Positions 42,061-50,320 of a DNA stretch of 64,000 nucleotides are shown piece after piece (within the stretch, counting starts at the first letter, position 1; each line of letters starts with the position of its first letter). Location of the stretch: positions 62,001 through 126,000 of the forward strand of contig CAVSQX010000004.1 of the NCBI GenBank assembly GCA_963730225.1, read 5' to 3'. Source of the stretch: CAVSQX01 sp963730225 (GTDB lineage Bacteria > Planctomycetota > Phycisphaerae > Tepidisphaerales > Tepidisphaeraceae). Position numbers and translations under genes: made by a program. The notes below the pieces were generated by a model that had not been told where the DNA came from, did no database searches, and saw only the letters and a list, made by a program, of their open reading frames with translations.

Positions 42061-44643
42061 ATGAGACAATTAGCAGTATCTGCGGCAATAGCTATCATCC
42101 TTTGCACAATCGTTTGTGCGAATGCTGAGGTTTCGATCTACGTCTCGTCGGCAGGCGACGACCGCAACCCCGGCACTCTCGACCACCCCATCCAGACTCT
42201 GGCGCACGCGCGCGATCTGGTGCGCGAAAAAAATAATAACTCCGCCGGCGACATCACCGTGTATCTCGATCCGGGCGTCTACCGCCTGACCAAGCCTCTG
42301 CAATTGACACAGGAAGATTCCGGCGTCGATGGCCACGATGTGATTTACACCGCCGCTCCTGGCAAGCTGGCGATCATCAGCGGCGCGCTGCAAATCACCG
42401 GATGGAAATTGGTTGATGCTTCTCGAAATCTATGGTCCGCACAGGTTCCCGACGATCTCAAAAACACGCGCCAACTCTACGTCGACGGCGTCCGCGCTCT
42501 GCGCACCTGCGGTCGACTGCCGGTGAAATTGAACGAAACCAGAACCGGTTACACCGCCGATTCGCCCGCCATGGCCGACTGGCGAAATCCCAGCGACATC
42601 GAGTTTGTCTACACCGGCGGTAATGCGCTCTGGTCCGAGCCCTCGGAAGGATTGGGCGCCTGGACCGAGCCTCGCTGCCCCGTCGCTTCGATTCACGGAA
42701 CCGAAATCACCATGGCTCAACCGTGTTGGAACAATTCCACCCGTCGGGTGATGCTGCCGGAAAGTTCCGGATTCAATCGCACGGCGAATCTGGTCGGGCC
42801 GGCGCATTTCGGCAGGCAACCGTACTATGTCGAGAATGCCTATGAACTGCTCGGCAAGCCGGGCCAATGGTATTTGGATCGACCGGCAAAAACGATCTAT
42901 TATGTACCGCGTCCCGGTGAGGATTTGCCCACCGCCGATGTCGAAGCACCGCTGATCGAGAAGCTGATCGACGCCCAGGGGACCGCCGATCATCCGCTTC
43001 AGAACATCGTCTTTTCCAATTTGCAGTTCTCCTACGCCACCTGGCTGTTTCCCTGCACCGGTGAAGGCTTCTCGGAGATTCAAGCCAATTACATGGTGAC
43101 CGGTCCCGACGGATACGCCACCCAGGGGTTGGGGAAGCTGGCGCCGCACGGCCGAGAGCCCTTCGGCGCCTGGACCAAAACGCCGGGCAACGTGTCGTTG
43201 GTTTTCGATCGTCATGTTCGATTCCTTCACGATGTTTTCACCCACCTGGGAGCAGCCGGGCTGGAGTTGGGAACCGGCTCGCAGGTCGATCAGGTTGAGG
43301 GCTGCATCTTCACCGACATTTCAGCCAACGCCCTGGAACTGGGCGGCGTCGATCTGCCCGAGGCAGCCGAAGCCCAGGCCACCGGCGACGACCGAATCGA
43401 CAACAATCATTTTTACAACATCGCCGCCGAATATCATGGCGGTGTGGCCATCGATGCGGGCTACGTGCAGCGCACCGACATCGAACACAACCAAATCGAT
43501 CACGTGCCGTACAGTGGAATTTCCATCGGCTGGGGCGGCTGGCCCGACAAAATCCACCAACCGGGCGTCGCCAACAACTCTCAGAACAATCGCATCGCCG
43601 ACAATCTCATCTTCAACCACATGTTTCTCCTGGCCGATGGCGGGGGAATCTACACGCAGGGGCTGACCGGGCCCTCGCTGGCCCAGGGAGAGAAAGTGCA
43701 AGGCAACGTCGTGCGCGACCAGTTCAGCACCGGTCACGCCATCTACAGCGACAACGGATCGGCCAACATGACCATCACCGGGAATGTGATGTTCCACACG
43801 AATTTCGACAACTGGGGCAGCGCCCACGCCAACTACTACGACGGCAACGACGGCAAAACGCGCGATCCGTTCGACATCGAAAACAACTCCTGGCAGCAGG
43901 GCAATCCCGATTCGGTGCGCGAAAACGTGACCATGAAAGGCAACCGCATCATCTCCGAATTGAGCCAGGCCCCGCAGGAAACTCTCAGCGATGCCGGACT
44001 GACCGAACCGTTCCGCGATTTACTGACAGCCCAGTTGGTCAAATCCGTTCCACCGGCGCCGCCACAGCGCGTTTCCGTGGCCGGCGGAGATGGATGGGCC
44101 TACGTCTCCTGGTGTCCGCCGACTTTCCAGGGTTCTTCGCCGGTCAGTTCCTACACCGTGCGATCGTCCAACGGCGACACCGCTCAGATTTCATCCGACG
44201 ATTTCTGGAAGAGTGGTTACGTGAAAGTGACCGGCCTGAGCAACGATACCGATTATCGTTTCACCGTTTCGGCGAGCAATTCCACCGGCGCGGGCGAAGA
44301 GTCGATGCCGTCGAACCCCGTGCGGCCCGGTGCCAAGTCCGCCGCGCCGCCCGGCGAGCCGCGCGTCGGCGATGTGTACGCCCAGGCTGGAAAAGTCAGC
44401 GTGCATTTCCAGGCTCCAGAGCAAAACAGCGGCGCCCCCATCACCGCATTTCTTCTGACCGCGCAGCCCGGCGGTAAGCAGGTTCGACTCACCGGCCGAG
44501 GCATCATTACGCTGGACGCCAGGCACTCCACCTTCGGGGTCATCGACGGCCTGGAGAGCGGCACGACCTACACGATCGAAGTGCAGGCGGTAAATGAAGC
44601 GGGCTCAGGGCCACCTGCAAAGAGCAAACCCGTCACTCCCTAG
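42061..44643 (+). CDS. Secreted right-handed beta-helix protein with two C-terminal FN3 domains
   Basis: A signal peptide (MRQLAVSAAIAIILCTIVCANA) is followed by VSIYVSSAGDDRNPGTLDHPIQTLAHARDLV and DPGVYRLTKPLQLTQEDSG, the N-terminus common in large beta-helix glycosidases and lyases, including GH141-like proteins. Residues about 300-620 are beta-helix rungs (LQNIVFSNLQFSYATW, VEGCIFTDISANALELGG, IEHNQIDHVPYSGISIGWGGWPDK, ITGNVMFHTNFDNWGSAHANYYD). Two fibronectin type III domains follow (about 670-760 and 770-860; PPQRVSVAGGDGWAYVSWCPP, TDYRFTVSASN, TYTIEVQAVNEAGSG). The total of 860 residues is intact. GGAG lies eight bases before the ATG. It likely acts on a complex glycan; the exact activity is unknown. 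An unusual palindrome lies inside its signal-peptide codons. Confidence 0.85.
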   Translation: MRQLAVSAAIAIILCTIVCANAEVSIYVSSAGDDRNPGTLDHPIQTLAHARDLVREKNNNSAGDITVYLDPGVYRLTKPLQLTQEDSGVDGHDVIYTAAPGKLAIISGALQITGWKLVDASRNLWSAQVPDDLKNTRQLYVDGVRALRTCGRLPVKLNETRTGYTADSPAMADWRNPSDIEFVYTGGNALWSEPSEGLGAWTEPRCPVASIHGTEITMAQPCWNNSTRRVMLPESSGFNRTANLVGPAHFGRQPYYVENAYELLGKPGQWYLDRPAKTIYYVPRPGEDLPTADVEAPLIEKLIDAQGTADHPLQNIVFSNLQFSYATWLFPCTGEGFSEIQANYMVTGPDGYATQGLGKLAPHGREPFGAWTKTPGNVSLVFDRHVRFLHDVFTHLGAAGLELGTGSQVDQVEGCIFTDISANALELGGVDLPEAAEAQATGDDRIDNNHFYNIAAEYHGGVAIDAGYVQRTDIEHNQIDHVPYSGISIGWGGWPDKIHQPGVANNSQNNRIADNLIFNHMFLLADGGGIYTQGLTGPSLAQGEKVQGNVVRDQFSTGHAIYSDNGSANMTITGNVMFHTNFDNWGSAHANYYDGNDGKTRDPFDIENNSWQQGNPDSVRENVTMKGNRIISELSQAPQETLSDAGLTEPFRDLLTAQLVKSVPPAPPQRVSVAGGDGWAYVSWCPPTFQGSSPVSSYTVRSSNGDTAQISSDDFWKSGYVKVTGLSNDTDYRFTVSASNSTGAGEESMPSNPVRPGAKSAAPPGEPRVGDVYAQAGKVSVHFQAPEQNSGAPITAFLLTAQPGGKQVRLTGRGIITLDARHSTFGVIDGLESGTTYTIEVQAVNEAGSGPPAKSKPVTP

Positions 44644-44747
44644 CGACGCCCCGTTAATTCGGCATTCATGTTGCAGTCCGGAAATCGAAAAAGCGGAAAG
44701 ACTCGGATCGCCGCCGGATCTTACCGCCGCTTTTTCTGCCAACATCA

Positions 44748-44821
44748 TGGGCCCGACAAGATTCGAACTTGTGACCTCGTCCTTATCAGGGACGCGCTCT
44801 AACCAACTGAGCTACGAGCCC
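44748..44821 (-). tRNA. tRNA-Ile (GAU)
   Basis: The minus strand folds as a full cloverleaf. The 7-bp acceptor stem GGGCTCG pairs with CGGGCCC including a G-U, then a D arm (GCTCAGTTGGTTAGAGC), an anticodon arm CGTCC-CTGATAA-GGACG with anticodon GAT, and a T arm with GTTCGAATC. The discriminator is A and CCA is not encoded. It is not next to rRNA genes in this window. Confidence 0.95.
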
Positions 44822-44913
44822 GGCGCGGCGGATTTTAGGTCGATCGGCGCTACTGTCAATCCGCCCCAAAGCTTGAACGCATCCGCGATCCCATCTAAGA
44901 TTTTCTCTTCGCC

Positions 44914-44996
44914 GCGGCTGTGGCGGAATTGGCAGACGCGCTAGATTCAGGTTCTAGTGTCCACAAGACGTGCAGGTTCGACTCCTGTCAGCCGCA
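44914..44996 (+). tRNA. tRNA-Leu (CAG)
   Basis: Acceptor stem GCGGCTG pairs with CAGCCGC. The anticodon arm CTAGA-TTCAGGT-TCTAG gives anticodon CAG. The variable arm is long (GTCCACAAGAC region) as in class II tRNAs, and the T loop is GTTCGACTC. The discriminator is A; CCA is not encoded. 83 nt. Confidence 0.95.
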
Positions 44997-45006
44997 TCAG
45001 GAAAGC

Positions 45007-45081
45007 ATGAATGATGAACGATGAAGTAACTTCGCCGTTTATGGCACCTCGGTAGTCTTTCCTTCATCCTTCATCATTCAT
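45007..45081. repeat. Inverted repeat of GATGAA-type units before the sigma gene
   Basis: The 20-nt arms at 45007-45026 and 45062-45081 pair at 19 of 20 positions around a 35-nt loop. Each arm is itself built from ATGAA/GATGAA units. It lies between tRNA-Leu and the sigma gene, whose ATG is 17 nt downstream. It may be a REP/MITE-like element or a leader hairpin. Confidence 0.6.
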
Positions 45082-45098
45082 CCTTCATCCTTTCCTCC

Positions 45099-45644
45099 AT
45101 GAGTCTTTCTTCCAAGCAATTCGAAACGCTGGCGCTGGCCGAGCTCGACACGCTTTATCGCATGGCTCGCCGCCTCACGCACGATGTCGGCCGGGCCGAC
45201 GATCTGGTTCAGGAAACTTTTGTCCGCGCCCTGCGAAGCCGCGAGGGATTCAATTTGCAGGAATACGGCATCAAGCCCTGGCTCTTGCGGATCATGTTCA
45301 ATCTGCATTTGAATCGAGCCGAGCGCGAAAAGCATCAGCCGACCGCTGTTCCCGAGCAGGCGCTCCAGGCGGCGGCCGGGTTCACCGATCCCGTCGGCTT
45401 TCCCATCGACCTGACCAATTTTCAGGCGATGGACCAGCAACTGGTTCATGCCCTGGAAGACTTGCCCGAGGATTATCGGGCCGTCCTGCTGTTGTGGGCC
45501 GTGGAGGATTTTTCCTACAAGGAAATTGCGACCACTTTGGAAATTCCCATCGGAACTGTGATGAGCCGGCTTCACCGGGCTCGTCAGCGGTTAATCCAAC
45601 AACTGAGGCCTTACGCCATACAAGAGGGCTTGGTACGGGAATAG
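45099..45644 (+). CDS. ECF RNA polymerase sigma factor (RpoE-like)
   Basis: It has 181 residues. Region 2 (ELDTLYRMARRLTHDVGRADDLVQETFVRALR... KPWLLRIMFNLHLNRAERE) and region 4 (LEDLPEDYRAVLLLWAVEDFSYKEIATTLEIPIGTVMSRLHRARQRLIQQL) are complete and close to the RpoE group. The next gene starts 40 nt downstream and encodes a single-span membrane protein in the position expected for its anti-sigma factor. Confidence 0.94.
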   Translation: MSLSSKQFETLALAELDTLYRMARRLTHDVGRADDLVQETFVRALRSREGFNLQEYGIKPWLLRIMFNLHLNRAEREKHQPTAVPEQALQAAAGFTDPVGFPIDLTNFQAMDQQLVHALEDLPEDYRAVLLLWAVEDFSYKEIATTLEIPIGTVMSRLHRARQRLIQQLRPYAIQEGLVRE

Positions 45645-45684
45645 CCCATCCAGCCTGATGGTTCTAGCAACAGACGGTTTATTC

Positions 45685-46467
45685 ATGGGCCAAGAACAAT
45701 CGAACGAATTCCACGATCCAATGCTTAAATCCGCGGTGAAGCGGGCTTGGGGCGAACAATGTTGTCCCGATACCCTGCGCGAGCAGGTCCGCAAAACCGT
45801 TGTAACCGCCAACGCATCAAAACTCTCATGGCCGGTTTGGTTCACCTGGGGACTGGCGGCGGCAGGCATCGCGTTGGCTGTCACAATTCCAATCTACCGC
45901 CATTTTGCGAACTCGTCGGACCGTACTGTTCAGGTTGCCTCTAGTCTCCGCCCTTTCATTCCCGTTTCCCTTCAGTCGGACTTGATTCGCACCCACGATC
46001 GGTGCAGCAAGTCCAAAGACCACCATCATCTTCCTGTGCCGCGCGACGACGACGCGGCGATCGCGCAATGCATGTCGACTCAGTTGTCGCGCGCCGTGCT
46101 GGTCGCCCGCCCCGTCGATCCGGCGTGGACTTTCAAAGGCGCAGCCATTTGTCACGTCGGAACCGTTCCCTGCGGTCACCTGGTTTTCGTCAATGGCTCT
46201 GAATCTCTTTCCCTGTTCAGTCTTCCTTTGTCCGCCGATCCGAACCTTGCCGAGGGCGCCAAGGTTCAGACCGTCTGCGATGGCCATCCCATGATTGCCT
46301 TCGTCAGCCACGGAGCATTGTTTTGCCTGGTCGCGTCCGGGCCGCTGGGGTCGATTACCATCGATGATCTGTCGCACATGTACGATCGAATGGCCTCGCA
46401 CGTCACGGCCGCCGCGCCCGTTCAGTCGACCGCGGTCGCCGAATTGCTCTATCCCGTCCGGCCCTGA
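45685..46467 (+). CDS. Putative anti-sigma factor, single-span membrane protein
   Basis: From the ATG at 45685 (MGQEQSNEFHDPMLKSAVKRAWGEQCCPDTLREQVRKTV) a short cytoplasmic domain of about 50 residues is followed by one membrane helix (WFTWGLAAAGIALAVTIPIY) and an extracytoplasmic part of about 190 residues with several Cys and His (HDRCSKSKDHHH, AICHVGTVPCGHLVF, TVCDGHPMIAF). The cytoplasmic part has ERW-like/CCPDTLREQV features found in planctomycete anti-sigma proteins, but no clear HxxxCxxC zinc motif. The role is inferred from position directly after the ECF sigma gene. No functional family is recognised for the outer part. Confidence 0.6.
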   Translation: MGQEQSNEFHDPMLKSAVKRAWGEQCCPDTLREQVRKTVVTANASKLSWPVWFTWGLAAAGIALAVTIPIYRHFANSSDRTVQVASSLRPFIPVSLQSDLIRTHDRCSKSKDHHHLPVPRDDDAAIAQCMSTQLSRAVLVARPVDPAWTFKGAAICHVGTVPCGHLVFVNGSESLSLFSLPLSADPNLAEGAKVQTVCDGHPMIAFVSHGALFCLVASGPLGSITIDDLSHMYDRMASHVTAAAPVQSTAVAELLYPVRP

Positions 46468-46481
46468 TTCCGCTCTTCCGA

Positions 46482-48236
46482 TTGACCCTCGCTTCCAATA
46501 CGATTGACCAGATGGAAGCTTCCGCACAGCAGGCCGCGCTGGTTCCCGAAGGCGGCACGATCAAGGAAACGCTCGAGGCGATTCTCGTCGCGTTCATCCT
46601 CGCTTTCATTTTTCGCGCCTTCGTCATCGAAGCGTTCGTGATTCCGACCGGCTCCATGGCTCCGACGCTCATGGGCGCGCACATGCGATTCCGCTGCCCC
46701 GACTGCGGATACAGTTTCGACGTGAATTATTCCACCGACCACGAAGGGGATGACATGAACATTCCCTCCGCCGCCGGACCCCTGATGGTGACGCAAACGC
46801 AGATCGTCAATGGTCAGCCGCAGGAGGTTTCGCGCTTCCAGCACAAGAATTACGCCATCTACTGCCCCAACTGCGGCTACAAAATAGACCGGGAGAACCC
46901 CGCCGACGCCGAGGACTCCGCTCAAGATCCGCCGGTTTACTACGGCGATCGCATCCTGGTCATGAAATATTTGTATCTCGTCCAACCGCCGCATCGCTGG
47001 GACGTGGTGGTCTTCAAAAACCCCAACGACCCGACCCAGCATTATGATGTGAACTACATCAAGCGCCTCATCGGCAAGCCCGGTGAAACCGTCATGATTG
47101 TCGACGGCGATGTTTACATCGCCGACACCGCTTCCCCGCAGCTTTCTGATTTTGTCATCCAAACCAAGCCGCGATACGCCCAGGAGGCGCTGTGGCGTAT
47201 CGTTTTCAACAATGATTTTTATCCCACCGGCCGCGATCGCGAAAACGGCCTGAAATGGGTCCAACCCTGGCAGAACGAACCCGATGGCAGCGGCTGGGAT
47301 TTGGGCGGCCCACACGCCGAACAGCGCATTTTTTCTTTCGACAATGCCACGGGCAGCGCCGCCATCCGCTTCAATCCGCTGGCCAACCCCGATCAGCAAG
47401 CGCTTACCGATTGGATCGCCTACGATGTGACCATCAATCAGGGCAACAGCGGACCGACCGATCCGTCTCCCGAATACCTGCACAACACTTCCCCCACCCA
47501 AACGTACGTCAGCGATCTGAAACTCGCATTCTTTTACCAGCGCCGCAGCGGCGATGGACCCCTGCGTCTCCAGTTGACCAAGCGCGACGATCGCTTCACG
47601 GCCGAGATTTATTCCGATCACGTCCTGCTTCTTCGCAGCCACGCAGGCGGCGCTGACATGGTGATCGCTCAATCAACCGCCGTTCCGGCCGCCGGACATC
47701 TGATGCACGTTGAGTTTTCGAACGTCGATTACCGCGTGACACTGCGAATCGACAATAAAGACATCATCCAAACCACTCCCGACGACTATCGTCCCGATCT
47801 GCCCGCCCTGCTCTCCGACTATCGCGCCGGCCGACAACCGCCCGCTCCCGTCGTTCGCATCGAAGGGCAGCGGCAATCTTCAGTCCTGAGCCACATCAGT
47901 CTCTGGCGCGACATTTATTACACCAGCGATTCGCCCGACCGGTATCGCAGCGGAATATACTGGGCCATGCCCGACAATTTCCCCGCCCAACTAGCCCATC
48001 TGGGCCCCGACGAATATTTTGTGATGGGGGACAATTCACTGATCAGCCAGGATGCTCGCTACTGGCGCAGCCGGGTGGATTTGCCCGACGAGGATCTTTC
48101 CTGCCAATCCGGCCGCGTCCCCGGCCGATTCATGTTGGGCAAAGCATTTTTCGTTTACTGGCCCGCCGGTTTCCGCCCCGTCTCCAGCTCCCCGGCGCTG
48201 GTTCCCAATTTCGGAGACATGCGTTTGATCCATTAG
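46482..48236 (+). CDS. lepB: Signal peptidase I with large zinc-ribbon-containing insertion
   Basis: It has 584 residues, far longer than typical bacterial signal peptidase I (250-350); the ATG at 46512 is an alternative start. A membrane helix (ILVAFILAFIFRAFVIEAF) is followed by box B IPTGSMAPTLMG with the catalytic Ser58, box D YYGDRILVMKYLY with the general base Lys near 162, box C-like DVVVFKNP and YIKRLIGKPGE, and box E YFVMGDNSLISQDARYW near the C-terminus. Between Ser and Lys is an extra segment with two CPxCG pairs (FRCPDCGYSF, YCPNCGYKI), probably one zinc ribbon. About 300 residues are inserted before box E, with jelly-roll-like strands. It cleaves signal peptides of exported proteins. 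It follows the putative anti-sigma gene by 14 nt. Confidence 0.92.
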   Translation: MTLASNTIDQMEASAQQAALVPEGGTIKETLEAILVAFILAFIFRAFVIEAFVIPTGSMAPTLMGAHMRFRCPDCGYSFDVNYSTDHEGDDMNIPSAAGPLMVTQTQIVNGQPQEVSRFQHKNYAIYCPNCGYKIDRENPADAEDSAQDPPVYYGDRILVMKYLYLVQPPHRWDVVVFKNPNDPTQHYDVNYIKRLIGKPGETVMIVDGDVYIADTASPQLSDFVIQTKPRYAQEALWRIVFNNDFYPTGRDRENGLKWVQPWQNEPDGSGWDLGGPHAEQRIFSFDNATGSAAIRFNPLANPDQQALTDWIAYDVTINQGNSGPTDPSPEYLHNTSPTQTYVSDLKLAFFYQRRSGDGPLRLQLTKRDDRFTAEIYSDHVLLLRSHAGGADMVIAQSTAVPAAGHLMHVEFSNVDYRVTLRIDNKDIIQTTPDDYRPDLPALLSDYRAGRQPPAPVVRIEGQRQSSVLSHISLWRDIYYTSDSPDRYRSGIYWAMPDNFPAQLAHLGPDEYFVMGDNSLISQDARYWRSRVDLPDEDLSCQSGRVPGRFMLGKAFFVYWPAGFRPVSSSPALVPNFGDMRLIH

Positions 48237-49126
48237 TTCTGGTCGTCATTCACCGCGGCCATCACCCGTCGAACCGAGATATCTCCGCCCAGGGTTCGCA
48301 CGTTCGGGCCCAGCGGTCGCCAGCGGCGCGGATCGGTAGCGGAGAAGATCGAAACCGTCCGCACGCCAATGATCCCTGCCAACTGCGCCGGCCCGCTGTC
48401 GTTGCCAATAAAAGCGCCGGCGGTCGTCATCTCGCTCAGCAAATCCGTGTAGGTCTCGGGCATGTGGACGGTTCCCAGTGATGTCAATTTGGACGGTGAC
48501 CACCGCTGACACTCCACTTCACCAACGACCATCCGAACGGCCCTCCCCGCTCGCTTCAGTTCTTCCGCCAATTCCAAAAATCTCTCCAGCGGCCAGCATT
48601 TCTTCTCCGATCCGCTGCCCGGATGAATCACCACGTCGTTCCCACCGGGGCCGCTGACGCCGATTCCCCGATCGTTGATCGATCGCAGCATCTGCTCGGT
48701 CGCCGCGCGCTCCACCGGATGATCGCGCAGCTCTTGAAGCAGCCAATCCGTCGCGTGCCCAGAAAAATCCTCGGTTGGCAACGGCTCGATTGAAATCACT
48801 TTCGCATCCGGATTGATCCGTCGAACATTTTCCCGCCACAATTCTGTCGGCGATAGAAACGTGTAGATGGCGTGCGCGTTCTTCAAAACCGCCGCCGACC
48901 GTTCCGGCAGCCCCATGTTTTCGCCCTGCAATCGATGCCAGCCATTTTCGATGTCGTTGGACTCCAACCGCAGCACGCGCTCGGCCAGCGCTCCCTTTTG
49001 CCCGTGCGTCACATAGATGATTCGGCTCTGCGCGAAGATGCGCCCCAGCGCCGCCGCCAGCGGCCAGGACAGCACAAAATCCCCCAACGCCCCCGCATGA
49101 AAGATCAACACATTTCGCCGCTGCAT
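48233..49126 (-). CDS. Glycosyltransferase family 9 (heptosyltransferase-like)
   Basis: It has 297 residues. It starts with NVLIFHAGALGDFVLSWPLAAAL, the GT9 nucleotide-sugar fold with the conserved GALGD. The C-terminal half has VVIHPGSGSEKKCWPLERFLELAEEL and AFIGNDSGPAQLAGIIGVRTVSIFSATDPRRWRPLG, the donor-binding motifs of ADP-heptose:LPS heptosyltransferase-like enzymes. It probably adds a sugar to a surface glycan. Its stop overlaps that of the signal peptidase gene by 4 nt (convergent), and it starts 12 nt after the stop of mnmA on the same strand. Confidence 0.9.
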   Translation of the reverse strand: MQRRNVLIFHAGALGDFVLSWPLAAALGRIFAQSRIIYVTHGQKGALAERVLRLESNDIENGWHRLQGENMGLPERSAAVLKNAHAIYTFLSPTELWRENVRRINPDAKVISIEPLPTEDFSGHATDWLLQELRDHPVERAATEQMLRSINDRGIGVSGPGGNDVVIHPGSGSEKKCWPLERFLELAEELKRAGRAVRMVVGEVECQRWSPSKLTSLGTVHMPETYTDLLSEMTTAGAFIGNDSGPAQLAGIIGVRTVSIFSATDPRRWRPLGPNVRTLGGDISVRRVMAAVNDDQN

Positions 49127-49138
49127 GGGGATTTCGCC

Positions 49139-50281
49139 TCAAACCGGCAGCGCCGAGTCGATCCAACCTCCGCCCAGCACGACATCGTGGTCATACAGCA
49201 CCACCGCCTGCCCCGCCGTTACCGCGCTTTGCGGGCTTTGGAAACGAACCTCCATCTGGTCGTCGGCGGTGAGAACCGCCCTCGCCGGCTGCGGTGTGTG
49301 GTTGTAGCGAATCTTCGCCGTGCAGCTCAGTCCACTTTCACCTGCCGCCGCCAGCCGATCCCCATGCAGGTTAATCTGCCGGGCGATCAAGCCACCTCGT
49401 TCCAGTTGCGACTTCTCGCCCACCACCACACGATTGCGCGGAGCATCGATGTCCACGACATAAATCGGATATCCCAGGGCCACCCCCACGCCCTTTCGCT
49501 GGCCGATGGTGAAATGCTGGTGCCCTTCATGCGTTCCAATTTTTCGGCCGTCGCTGGCAATCAGTTCGCCCTGGGAAAAACTTTCCGGATTTCGCCGCCG
49601 CAGCAGCCCGGCGTAATCCTGATTCGGAACAAAACAGATCTCCTGGCTGTCGGGCTTGTTGTAGACCGGCAGGTTCATCTCCTGCGCCATCTGCCGCACC
49701 GCCGGTTTTTCGAACTCCCCGATCGGCAACAGCGTGTGCTCCAGCGTCGATCGGCTCATGCCAAACAGCACATAACTCTGATCCTTGCGATGATCCAATC
49801 CGCGCAGCAGCGCCGGACGCCCGGAATTCGGATCCGTTCCGATCCGCGCATAATGTCCGCTGGCGACATAATCCGCGCCCACCGCCTGGGCGTATTGCGT
49901 CAGCCGGCCGAACTTCAGCCAATCGTTGCAGCGAACGCACGGGTTCGGCGTTCGGCCGCGGTTGTACTCCGATGTGAAATAATCAATGACCCGCCCAAAA
50001 TCCTCCTGAAAATTCAGCACGTACAGCGGAATCCCCAGCACTCCCGCCACGCGCCGGGCGTCGGCGGCATCGAGAACCGAGCAACATCCCTGCTTGCTCT
50101 TGCCGCTGCCGGTTTCGCACGACTCGACTTCCACACCCGCGGGCGATCCCAGCCGCATGAACACACCGATCACCTCGAATCCCTGGCGCAGCAGCAGCGC
50201 CGCGGCCACCGAGCTGTCCACGCCGCCGCTCATCGCCACCACAACTTTTTTCCCGTTGCGCTTCAAGATAAGGTTCCGCAT
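49139..50281 (-). CDS. mnmA: tRNA-specific 2-thiouridylase MnmA
   Basis: From the ATG at 50281 it has 380 residues; an ATG 12 codons upstream (50317) is also possible. The PP-loop KKVVVAMSGGVDSSVAAALL binds ATP. TPNPCVRCNDWLKF and QEICFVPNQDY hold the two catalytic Cys residues, and GADYVASGHYAR, KDQSYVLFG, TIGQRKG and the C-terminal beta-barrel region (RNRVVVG, KIRYNHTPQPA, AVTAGQAVVLYD) complete the family pattern. It thiolates U34 of Lys, Glu and Gln tRNAs in the cytoplasm. It is divergent from the ClC gene with about 39 nt between starts. Confidence 0.95.
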   Translation of the reverse strand: MRNLILKRNGKKVVVAMSGGVDSSVAAALLLRQGFEVIGVFMRLGSPAGVEVESCETGSGKSKQGCCSVLDAADARRVAGVLGIPLYVLNFQEDFGRVIDYFTSEYNRGRTPNPCVRCNDWLKFGRLTQYAQAVGADYVASGHYARIGTDPNSGRPALLRGLDHRKDQSYVLFGMSRSTLEHTLLPIGEFEKPAVRQMAQEMNLPVYNKPDSQEICFVPNQDYAGLLRRRNPESFSQGELIASDGRKIGTHEGHQHFTIGQRKGVGVALGYPIYVVDIDAPRNRVVVGEKSQLERGGLIARQINLHGDRLAAAGESGLSCTAKIRYNHTPQPARAVLTADDQMEVRFQSPQSAVTAGQAVVLYDHDVVLGGGWIDSALPV

Positions 50282-50320
50282 TGTAGGCAGAAACGATTTC
50301 TCCGCTATCCTTTGCATCCA

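Noticed and set aside
48872..50320. Long N-terminal extension of the ClC open frame
   Set aside because: It is antisense to the GT9 and mnmA genes and is rich in Arg, His and Gln. The ATG at 50321 gives a normal ClC N-terminus.
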